This document shows, piece after piece, positions 22,859 to 29,749 of a DNA stretch of 34,764 nucleotides (within the stretch, counting starts at the first letter, position 1; every line of letters begins with the position of its first letter). This stretch comes from Deltaproteobacteria bacterium (lineage in GTDB: Bacteria > Desulfobacterota > GWC2-55-46 > DRME01). A model generated the notes under the pieces. The model was not told the DNA's origin and did not search any database. It worked only from the letters and a program-made list of their open reading frames with translations. A program made the position numbers and the translations under genes. The stretch spans positions 1-34,764 of the forward strand of contig DRME01000062.1 in NCBI GenBank assembly GCA_011375175.1, given 5' to 3'.

Positions 22859-23767
22859 TCAAGAAGCTCCCGCCAGGCCCTGGGCCGCGGATATATAGAC
22901 CTTTCCCGGCCCCGCCAGGTACCACCCGTTGCAGAGTCCGCCCGGGCTGAGGGCCTCGAGCTCGGCCGCCGCCTCTTCGGCGGAGAGAGCTCCGTCCATG
23001 CGGCGGCGGAAGATATCGACGGCCTCGAAGGTGTCCCTGCCGCCCGGCGAGATGCGGAGCGCCGCCACCCCTATGGCCTCGAGGTCTTCGACGTACTCGA
23101 CGAGGCTGTAGGTGGCGGCGCTGAGAACGGAGGTGCCGTTTATGGTAAAGGCCCGCTCGCCGTCGAGCGTGGCCGTCTCCATGCCGTCGGGCCAGCGGGC
23201 GCAGTCATGGGCGCACTCACCCTTGGTTCGGCCGTAGGCCCGCGACGTGTAGCAGCGCCAGGAGAAGGCCAGCGGCACCTTGCCGTGGCAGAAGACCTCG
23301 GTCGGCACCGAGGTGTGTTCGATGTTGTAGCGCAGGGACTCGCGTGAAAGCTCCACCGGAGCGCACACACCGCGGACGCCGAGCTCCGCCAGGCACTCCA
23401 CGGACGGGACGTTGTAGGTCGTGATGTGCGGTCCGGCGTAGATCTCGCGCTCTTTCGGGTCGGCCATGTTGAAGACCGACATGTCGTTGGCCTCCACGGC
23501 GAAGGGGAGGTCGAGCACACGGCGCACGAGGTCGAGCTCCTCGTCGTTGGAGACGACGGCCAGCGTGGAGACGACGACCTTCTTTCCGGCCCTTTCGAGC
23601 CCGCGGCCGACCTCGAGCATGTCGTCGATGGAGAGGCCGCGCTTCTTCACGCAAACGACCTCGCCGAGGTATACCCTGTCCACGGCGGAGCGCGCCGCCT
23701 TGTCGTAGAAATCGAGAAGCTCCGAGCGCTTCCACTCGAAGAGTACCGGTCCGATGGCAAGCTCCAT
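22859..23767 (-). CDS. ubiV: UbiV-like U32-family Fe-S protein for O2-independent ubiquinone synthesis
   Basis: A 302-residue member of the peptidase U32 family, but of the UbiV type: with UbiU it forms a heterodimer needed for O2-independent ring hydroxylation in ubiquinone synthesis. The N-terminus (GPVLFEWKRSELLDFYDKAA, VDRVYLGEVVC) and the four cysteines C39, C172, C185 and C189 match the 4Fe-4S ligands of E. coli UbiV in position and spacing (C-x12-C-x3-C). No UbiU gene is visible. TACTAT lies six bases before the ATG with no ribosome-binding site, so the transcript may be leaderless. It could be a combined UbiU/V activity or a paralogue with another role, but the motif agreement is strong. 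Confidence 0.85.
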   Translation of the reverse strand: MELAIGPVLFEWKRSELLDFYDKAARSAVDRVYLGEVVCVKKRGLSIDDMLEVGRGLERAGKKVVVSTLAVVSNDEELDLVRRVLDLPFAVEANDMSVFNMADPKEREIYAGPHITTYNVPSVECLAELGVRGVCAPVELSRESLRYNIEHTSVPTEVFCHGKVPLAFSWRCYTSRAYGRTKGECAHDCARWPDGMETATLDGERAFTINGTSVLSAATYSLVEYVEDLEAIGVAALRISPGGRDTFEAVDIFRRRMDGALSAEEAAAELEALSPGGLCNGWYLAGPGKVYISAAQGLAGAS

Positions 23768-23773
23768 ATCACG

Positions 23774-23798
23774 ATAGTATGCACCAGAAGAGGGTGCA
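23774..23798 (-). promoter_or_regulatory. Possible -10 box and inverted repeat before ubiV
   Basis: On the minus strand TACTAT (23779-23774) could be a -10 box. Directly upstream lies the inverted repeat TGCACC-N7-GGTGCA (23780-23798), placed where a repressor could block the polymerase. No good -35 is seen. Confidence 0.35.
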
Positions 23799-23852
23799 AG
23801 ACAAGGTTTTTTCCACGGGGGACGCGAGTCGACGCAGGCGGCGGCGGTGTCT

Positions 23853-25034
23853 TCAGCCCCTTGCGAGCTCGCGGCGCGCAGCCTCCCTGGCGGCGTCCAT
23901 GACTACAACGAGCGGCGCTCCCGCGGCCGCGGCCGCGGCCCGGCAGTCCTCGAACTCTGGGCGGCCGTCCACAAAGCGGCCGTCCCGCTCCACGGCCTTC
24001 ACCCGCACGGTCCCGTAAGGGGTCTCCACCTTCACCGTCTTTCTCGGAAGCGAGATCCGCTCCACCGTCCGGGTCCTTACGCCGAGCGTCGTCGACTCGG
24101 AGAAGATTATCTCCGTGAGCTCGCGGACCCCGTGCTCCTCGGCGAGCACGGTGACGAGGAGCCCGGGCCTGTTCTTCTTCATCTGCACGGCCGTGAAAAA
24201 GACGTCGAGGGCCCCTGCGGACAGAAGCCTCTCCATCAGGTAGCCGGCCGCCTCGGGACTCATGTCGTCCACGTTGGTCTCGATTACCGTGAGCCTCTCT
24301 GTGCGCCGGCCGCCATCGCGCAGCTCGCCCTCGATGACCCTCAGCACGTTCGGCGCCTCGGCGAAGTCGCGGCTTCCCACGCCGTAGCCGCTTTTGCCTA
24401 TTGTCATGGGTGGCAGGGGGCCGAAACCGTCGGCCACGGTCTTTATGATGGCCGCGCCCGTGGGGGTCGTGAGCTCGAAGCGGATATCCGACGGCGCCGT
24501 TGGCACTCCCCTGAGTATCTCCAGCGAGGCGGGAGCAGGCACGGGCATGCGGCCGTGGGCCGCGTCGATGAAACCCGTGCCCAGCGGAAGCGGCGAGGCC
24601 GTGACCCGCTCCGGGGCGAGGCGGCGCAGGCACAGGGCCGCTCCAACGATATCGACGATGGAGTCGACGGCGCCGACCTCGTGGAAATGCACTTCCTCCA
24701 CATCGACGCCGTGCACCCTCGCCTCGGCCTCGGCCAGGGTGCGGAATATGCGAAGGGCAAGCTCCTTTACGTCGTCGGCCAGGGCGCTGCCTTCGATCAT
24801 CTCCCGTATGACGGCGAAGGTGCGGTGGTGGCGGGTCTCGGAGATATCCACGTGGAGCCTCGTTCCGCCGATGCCGTGACGGTGCTGTCTTTCGGCCCTC
24901 AGCCCGTAGCCGCCGAGGGGCAGCCTGCCCAGCTCGCTTTCGAGCCACCGCAGATCGACGCCCAGGTCCACCAGCGCCCCGAGCGTCATGTCGCCGCTTA
25001 TGCCGCATATGCAGTCGAAATAAAGTACCTTCAT
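23853..25034 (-). CDS. larC: LarC, nickel-pincer cofactor cyclometallase
   Basis: LarC inserts nickel into the pyridinium dithiodicarboxylate precursor to complete the nickel-pincer nucleotide cofactor of lactate racemase and related epimerases. The 393-residue protein starts with YFDCICGISGDMTLGALVD, has the His-rich HGVDVEEVHFHEVGAVDSI, GFIDAAHGRMPVPAPA and FELTTPTGAAI, and the C-terminal half (VIETNVDDMSPEAAGYLMER) corresponding to LarC2. In Lactobacillus the two halves are joined by a frameshift; here they form one intact frame. No larA, larB or larE is present, so the user of the cofactor is unknown. It lies upstream of ubiV on the same strand. Confidence 0.93.
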   Translation of the reverse strand: MKVLYFDCICGISGDMTLGALVDLGVDLRWLESELGRLPLGGYGLRAERQHRHGIGGTRLHVDISETRHHRTFAVIREMIEGSALADDVKELALRIFRTLAEAEARVHGVDVEEVHFHEVGAVDSIVDIVGAALCLRRLAPERVTASPLPLGTGFIDAAHGRMPVPAPASLEILRGVPTAPSDIRFELTTPTGAAIIKTVADGFGPLPPMTIGKSGYGVGSRDFAEAPNVLRVIEGELRDGGRRTERLTVIETNVDDMSPEAAGYLMERLLSAGALDVFFTAVQMKKNRPGLLVTVLAEEHGVRELTEIIFSESTTLGVRTRTVERISLPRKTVKVETPYGTVRVKAVERDGRFVDGRPEFEDCRAAAAAAGAPLVVVMDAAREAARRELARG

Positions 25035-25123
25035 GGCGGGTCGATGCTCCTTTCAGCGGGATTCGGGGGAGAGGATACCATAAAGGCCGCCTGTAGGGCG
25101 CCGCCCCGGGACGGCCGGGCCCT

Positions 25124-26704
25124 TCATAGGGAGAGGGCCTCCGGTGGGATTGAGTACAGGAGACTCAGCACGCGGTCGCAGCTCCGCTCCAGGGGGGCCG
25201 AGGTGTCGACCGTCAGGTGGGCCTCGAAGCCATCGGCGGCGGCCTTCTGTCTCACGTAGATCTCCCATCGGCCGTCCGATACGGCTGGGGCCGTCTCTCC
25301 GGCGCCGAAGCGTCTTTCAAGCCTCCTCTTGATCTCCTCTTCCGGCGCCGTGCACCTTACGACGAGAAACCGGGCGCCGCGCCGCGCCGCCGCGGCGGCG
25401 GCCCTTTCCATAAACTCCTTTTTCGTGAAGGTGGCGTCTACGATGACGGGGCGGCGCTCGGCGAGCAGTCTCTCGGCGCGGGCCACGAGCTCGTCGTAGG
25501 TGCGGGCCGTGATCTCCGGGGCGTAGATGCCCTTGCCGTAGGGGTCGAGCCTGCGGGTGCGGCGCGGCGTGCCGGTGAGCTCCTTTCTGACGATGTCCGA
25601 CGAGAGGACGGGCATGGCGGTGAGACCGGAGAGCGCGGCGGCGAGCGTGCTCTTGCCCGTGCCCGTGAGGCCGCAGACCACGAGCAGGTCGGGCCTGAAG
25701 CCTCCGGTGGCGTAGAGCCGGGCGAGGTGGAAGTGGCGGGCGGCCGAGAGGGCCGCCAGGCGGCGCTCGCTTGCCGGCACCTCGGGCTCCTCGTACCTGA
25801 AGCTTTCCACCTTGCCGCGCACGTAGGCGCGGTAGCAGCGGTAGAAGTCCATCAGGAGGGGGCCGTCTTCGTCGTCCGCCGCCTCGAAGTAGGCCCTGTC
25901 GAGCCTTTGCGAGAGGTCTCCTCTGCCGCGGCAGTCGAGGTCCATGGAGAGGAAGGCTATGTCGGCCGCCCTGTCGCCGTAGCGGAAGCGCTCGTTGAAC
26001 TCGATGCAGTCGATGATGTTGATGCCGTCGGTTACGGAGATGTGCTCGCTGTGGAGGTCGCCGTGGCAGTCCCGGATATGGCCGCCGGCGACGCGTCCCT
26101 CCAGAAGACCCCTCTTTTCGGCGAGGAAACGGTCGGTATAGGCCCGTATCTCTTCGTAGGATTCGGCGGTGACGGTCCTGCCGCGGAAACGCCTTGTCTG
26201 GGCGAAGTTCTCGTCCGTGTTGGCCCTTACGGCCTCGGGACGGCCGTAACGGGCTATGCGCCGGTCGGTGCGGGTAGCGGCGTGGAAGGAGGCGACGGCG
26301 CGGGCTATGCGCTCCACCGTGGCCGCACCGGCCTCGCCGCGCTCGATAAGCGCCGAAAGCATCGACTCCGCGGGCAGCCTCCGCATCTTGACGGCGTACT
26401 CGACGGCGCTGCCTTCGCCCTCCATCACGAACGAGCCGTCCCGCGCCGTGACGGCCGCCACGCCGAGGTAGACGCCCTTTGAAAAACGCCTGTTGAGGCG
26501 CACCTCTTCGGTGCAGCAGCGAAGGCGCTTTTCGAGGGTGGAGAAGTCGAGAAAGCCGAGGTCGAGGGGCTTTTTCACCTTGTAGACGAGCCGCGGCGTA
26601 AGGAAGATATAGGAGATATGGGTCTGGACGAGCTCGACGCGCTCCGGGGGGTCGGCGTAGGAGGCCGGGTCGAGGAGCGCTTCTATGAGGGGGGGCAGCG
26701 TCAC
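25124..26704 (-). CDS. Bifunctional APH-like phosphotransferase/P-loop kinase
   Basis: A 526-residue two-domain protein of a widespread uncharacterised type. Residues 1-330 resemble aminoglycoside-phosphotransferase-like kinases: FLTPRLVYKVKKPLDLGFLD (ATP-site lysines), CHGDLHSEHIS (catalytic loop) and IDCIEFN (metal-binding acid). Residues 340-526 are a P-loop NTPase similar to gluconate- or nucleotide-kinase-like ATPases: GLTGTGKST, then SSDIVRKELTG. The start GTG overlaps the hpt stop by four bases (GTGA), so translation is coupled to hpt. The substrate is unknown; coupling to purine salvage is suggestive only. There is no sign of truncation. Confidence 0.85.
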   Translation of the reverse strand: MTLPPLIEALLDPASYADPPERVELVQTHISYIFLTPRLVYKVKKPLDLGFLDFSTLEKRLRCCTEEVRLNRRFSKGVYLGVAAVTARDGSFVMEGEGSAVEYAVKMRRLPAESMLSALIERGEAGAATVERIARAVASFHAATRTDRRIARYGRPEAVRANTDENFAQTRRFRGRTVTAESYEEIRAYTDRFLAEKRGLLEGRVAGGHIRDCHGDLHSEHISVTDGINIIDCIEFNERFRYGDRAADIAFLSMDLDCRGRGDLSQRLDRAYFEAADDEDGPLLMDFYRCYRAYVRGKVESFRYEEPEVPASERRLAALSAARHFHLARLYATGGFRPDLLVVCGLTGTGKSTLAAALSGLTAMPVLSSDIVRKELTGTPRRTRRLDPYGKGIYAPEITARTYDELVARAERLLAERRPVIVDATFTKKEFMERAAAAAARRGARFLVVRCTAPEEEIKRRLERRFGAGETAPAVSDGRWEIYVRQKAAADGFEAHLTVDTSAPLERSCDRVLSLLYSIPPEALSL

Positions 26705-27282
26705 CGTTGTTCATGCCCGCGGCGGCCGACGGTATAGAGGTCCGGCAGACCCCGCAGGCCCTCCCTGTAGTCCATGCCGTAGCCGACGACGAAGCCCTCG
26801 CCGACGACGGCGCCGAGGTAGTGGATAGCCGCGTCGAGCGGCCCCGGCCCTGCCGGAGCGCGGCGCAGGAGGGCGCAGACCCTGATCGAGGCCGGTCTCT
26901 TGGCCTCCATGTGGCGCAGGAGCGCCGTGAGCGTAGCGCCGCGGTCTACGATGTCCTCCACGACGATCACGTGGCGGCCCTCCACCGCCAGCTCCGTGTC
27001 CTTGAGAATATGCACCTCGGAGGACGGTGTCCCGTCCCTGCCGTAAGAGCTCGTCCTTATGAAGTCCACCTCGTGGGGTATGGAGAGCGCCCGGCAGAGG
27101 TCGGCGAGGAAGACGAACGAGCCCTTCAGTATGCCGACGAGCACGGGTGTCGTCGCGCCGTAGTCGGCGGATATGCGCGATGCGAGCCGCCCGACGATCT
27201 CCCCTATCTCTTCACGGCTCTTAAGTAGGGTCAACCCCCCTTCCACGCCGCCCGGCGCCCACGGCCGCTCTCTATCTTCCAT
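26701..27282 (-). CDS. hpt: Hypoxanthine phosphoribosyltransferase
   Basis: It transfers phosphoribose from PRPP to hypoxanthine or guanine in purine salvage. The core has LVGILKGSFVFLADLCRAL, FIRTSSYG, the PRPP-binding VVEDIVDRGATL and the C-terminal FVVGYGMDY. The start is uncertain. ATG 27282 gives 193 residues but lies within a few bases of the start predicted from the promoter at 27291-27318, so it would be read from a leaderless message. TTG at 27234, preceded by GGAAGGGGGG, would give 177 residues, close to the usual size. The 3' end overlaps the following kinase gene by four bases. Confidence 0.93.
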   Translation of the reverse strand: MEDRERPWAPGGVEGGLTLLKSREEIGEIVGRLASRISADYGATTPVLVGILKGSFVFLADLCRALSIPHEVDFIRTSSYGRDGTPSSEVHILKDTELAVEGRHVIVVEDIVDRGATLTALLRHMEAKRPASIRVCALLRRAPAGPGPLDAAIHYLGAVVGEGFVVGYGMDYREGLRGLPDLYTVGRRGHEQR

Positions 27283-27290
27283 AGACAGAG

Positions 27291-27318
27291 CATATAACCT
27301 GCAACGGCCGGCTGTCAA
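27291..27318 (-). promoter_or_regulatory. Sigma-70-type promoter for hpt
   Basis: Minus-strand TTGACA (27318-27313), a 16-base spacer and TATATG (27296-27291). The predicted start near 27284 almost coincides with ATG 27282. Confidence 0.55.
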
Positions 27319-27332
27319 GGGCCGCGGGGAGT

Positions 27333-27363
27333 CGAAAGTCTTTGAAGGGGGGCCGGGGGAAAG
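27333..27363 (+). repeat. Boundary-repeat fragment
   Basis: GAAAGTCTTTGAAGGGG leading into GGGGGAAA is one edge of the composite repeat (slot flank plus start of palindrome A) without its partner. It lies between hpt and the FHA gene. Confidence 0.5.
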
Positions 27364-27412
27364 CGGCGCGGGGGGAGGGGAGGAGCGCGGGTATCGAGGG
27401 GGCCTGGGGGTG

Positions 27413-28708
27413 TCAGCCCTTGAAGGTCATCTTCAGGGGGCCGACCTCTATGACGTCGCCGTCGCTCAAGGGGTGTTCGGTGACCTTCCTGCCGTTGACC
27501 TTCACCGGGGCGAGCACGGCCTTCTTCAGCACCGTGAAGCGGTCCTTGCCCCGTATGATGACGGCGTGGCGTTTGGCCATGAGCATGCCGTCGACCCTGA
27601 TGTCCGAGTCCTCGCCCTTTCCTATGGTGGTGATGCTGCCCAGGGGATGGACCGAGCCGTCGTTCATGTAAAGGGCCGCCGAGGGGACGAGGCTCTTCTT
27701 TTCGCTGCCGTCGGCATAGAAGGTCTGGCTCGCAAGGTCGGGGGCCTGCTCGGCCGTGCCGCTCTCTTCGGCGCTGCGCCTGGGCGAGCGGAACCTGAGC
27801 CTGAAGCCCACGATGTTGAGCTCGTCGCCGTCGCCGAGCTCCAGCGTGGTTATGCGCGAGCCATTGTGAAAGGTGCCGTTCGTGCTCGCCAGGTCTTCGG
27901 CCACGAAGCGGCCCTCGCAGTAGCGGATTACGGCGTGATGGCGCGAGACCATCCTGTCGCTCAGGTGTATCTCGTTGTCCGGGTCGCGCCCGATGCGAAG
28001 CTCCTCGACGAGCGGGAACTTGCCTATCTGCTCTCCGCCCTCGTCGTACAGCTCCACCCACGCATCGGGTGTGCCCTTGGTGTAGTGGGTGGCCACTCCC
28101 TCGTCGGGGAAGGGCTCGGAGTCCGGGGCGTGCACGACCTTGATATTGGTGTAGACCTTTATCTTGAACGGACGCTGCCGGCCCCTCTCGTAGCAGTAGA
28201 GGAGGAGCTTTTCGATGGTCGTCTCGCCGGCCCCGGGAAGGTGGACGAACGCGGCCTTGCCGCGGATGAAGATGGCGAAACCGAGGCCTTCGTCCGACTC
28301 CGTGACGACGATGATGTCCTTTGCCTGCTCCTCGATCTTCCTTACCAGGTCCTCCATGTTGACGGCGTCGGAAAGGGCCTCTTTCGCAGGCCTCTTGCCC
28401 AGGCGGACGAGCATGCACAGAAGGATCTTCTTGTCGGCCTTCACGGCCCGCAGGTCTACCCTTTCGACGGTCTTGCAGAAGGTGAAGAACTCCTTGATGG
28501 ACGTCGTCTTGCCGCCCAGCGGACTCTCGACGGCCGCCGAGTAGGGCTTGCCGCCGATTATGAAGAGATAGCGCGTGGTCTCCTTGTGGGCGGCCGATAC
28601 GTAGCCGTCGGAGATGATGGGCTCGACCTCGCGCCTGAAGAGGTCGTCAAGGTCGGCGAAGGGCACGGACCCTTTTTCAGTGACAAGCTCTGTAGCAGGC
28701 ACCTGCAT
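27413..28708 (-). CDS. Double-FHA-domain phosphothreonine-binding protein
   Basis: A 431-residue cytoplasmic protein with two C-terminal FHA domains, which bind phosphothreonine on partners. FHA1 (about 240-310) has all hallmarks: RIGRDPDNEIHLSD, VSRHHAVI and STNGTFHNG. FHA2 (about 355-430) is more divergent: IGKGEDSDIRVDG, AKRHAVI and VKVNGRKV. Residues 1-230 are not recognised; they look like two repeated alpha/beta segments (YLFIIGGKPYSAAV and FAIFIRGKAAFVHL), perhaps a duplicated domain. It lies near the Ser/Thr kinase and PP2C phosphatase and could read out that kinase's phosphorylation. AGGAG precedes the ATG. No membrane helix is seen. Confidence 0.87.
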   Translation of the reverse strand: MQVPATELVTEKGSVPFADLDDLFRREVEPIISDGYVSAAHKETTRYLFIIGGKPYSAAVESPLGGKTTSIKEFFTFCKTVERVDLRAVKADKKILLCMLVRLGKRPAKEALSDAVNMEDLVRKIEEQAKDIIVVTESDEGLGFAIFIRGKAAFVHLPGAGETTIEKLLLYCYERGRQRPFKIKVYTNIKVVHAPDSEPFPDEGVATHYTKGTPDAWVELYDEGGEQIGKFPLVEELRIGRDPDNEIHLSDRMVSRHHAVIRYCEGRFVAEDLASTNGTFHNGSRITTLELGDGDELNIVGFRLRFRSPRRSAEESGTAEQAPDLASQTFYADGSEKKSLVPSAALYMNDGSVHPLGSITTIGKGEDSDIRVDGMLMAKRHAVIIRGKDRFTVLKKAVLAPVKVNGRKVTEHPLSDGDVIEVGPLKMTFKG

Positions 28709-28741
28709 GGTAGCTCCTGGCCGTATCTTTCAACCGTATCG

Positions 28742-28770
28742 ACTATATCACCAAATGAAGGGTTTTTAAA
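28742..28770 (-). promoter_or_regulatory. Sigma-70-like promoter for the FHA gene
   Basis: Minus-strand TTTAAA (28770-28765), a 17-base spacer and TATAGT (28747-28742), followed by a leader of about 27 bases before ATG 28708. Confidence 0.4.
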
Positions 28771-28813
28771 GAGGAATAAGCCGCCCGGCACGTCGTGGGC
28801 CGGAGCGGACCGC

Positions 28814-29026
28814 CTGAGGGAACCTTTTTGTAAAAGGGTCATGGACCCACGGTTCCCTCAGACTCCCTCCAAAAACTTTTAACGCCCTGGGGATCACCCC
28901 GATTTTGCCAAGCAAAATCAGGGTGATCCCCAGGGAATTAAAAGTCTTTGAAGGGGGTCTGGGGGAAACGTGGGCCTATGGCTCTTCTACAGAAAGTTTC
29001 CCCAGGTGCAATAAATCAGAGTTTCC
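28814..29026. repeat. Composite boundary repeat with variable-arm stem D2
   Basis: In order: module C (28814-28861, inner GGGTC-ATG-GACCC); AAAAACTTTTAA; a 24-base-arm stem (28885-28908 with 28912-28935, outer bases CCCTGGGGATCACCC, tip GATTTTGC, one C-A mismatch, 3-base loop); TTAAAAGTCTTT (28938-28949); long palindrome A (28959-29005, inner GGGCC-TAT-GGCTC); and the terminal repeat AATAAATCAGAGTTTCC, which abuts the PP2C stop codon. It occupies nearly the whole 317-base gap between the FHA and PP2C genes; no gene was seen there. Confidence 0.85.
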
Positions 29027-29749
29027 CTAAAAACGGAGCATGACGACCGTTATATTGTCGTCGCCGCCCCGCTCGTTGGCCTTCTCGACGAGGTCGGCCA
29101 CGGCGGTCTCCATGTCGTCGCCCCTCGCCGCCACGATGGAGGCGATCTCCTCGTCCTCGAGCATCGTGGTAAGGCCGTCGGAGCAGAGAAGCACGGTCTC
29201 GCCGGCCGCGGCCTCGCGGCTGCCCACGTCCACCTCCACGGGATTGCGCACGCCGAGGGCCCTGGTTATGATGTTTCGCTTCGGCGAATGGCGGGCCTGG
29301 CTCCGTGTGATGAGCCCGCGGGAGACCTGCTCCTCCACGAGGCTGTGGTCCACGGTGAGCTGCTCCACGCTCCCGCCGCTCAGCACGTATATGCGGCTGT
29401 CGCCCACGTTGACGAACGAGAAGGAGCCGCCCGTGAGGACAAGCCCCGTAATGGTCGTTCCCATGCCGCTGCACTGGGGCATGGTGGACGCAATCTCCCA
29501 GATGGCCTTGTTGGCGAGCTGCACGCCCTCGACGAGCAGTCTTTCCGGCGCCGCGCCCCTGTCGCCCGCCATGTCGAAGAGCCTTTCCACCACCTCCACG
29601 GCCGTCTTGCTCGCCACGTCGCCGCAGTTGTGGCCTCCCATGCCGTCGGCCACGAGAAAGAGCCCCAGGTCTTCCCTGCACAGGTAGGCGTCCTCGTTCT
29701 GGTCGCGTTTTCTTCCGATATCCGTGCCGTATGCGTATCGAACCTTCAT
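29027..29749 (-). CDS. PP2C-type protein serine/threonine phosphatase
   Basis: A 240-residue soluble, metal-dependent (Mn/Mg) phosphatase of the Stp/PstP type that reverses Ser/Thr kinase action. Motifs are GTDIGRKRDQNEDA, FLVADGMGGH, GMGTTITG, NVGDSRIYVL, LVEEQVSRGLIT, LLCSDGLT and RGGDDNITVV; all metal-binding aspartates are present. The length is typical of the bacterial stand-alone enzyme. Its ATG overlaps the stop of the upstream CHASE2 kinase (ATGA), so the pair is translationally coupled. The natural substrates are probably that kinase and its targets. A boundary repeat abuts the stop codon. Confidence 0.94.
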   Translation of the reverse strand: MKVRYAYGTDIGRKRDQNEDAYLCREDLGLFLVADGMGGHNCGDVASKTAVEVVERLFDMAGDRGAAPERLLVEGVQLANKAIWEIASTMPQCSGMGTTITGLVLTGGSFSFVNVGDSRIYVLSGGSVEQLTVDHSLVEEQVSRGLITRSQARHSPKRNIITRALGVRNPVEVDVGSREAAAGETVLLCSDGLTTMLEDEEIASIVAARGDDMETAVADLVEKANERGGDDNITVVMLRF

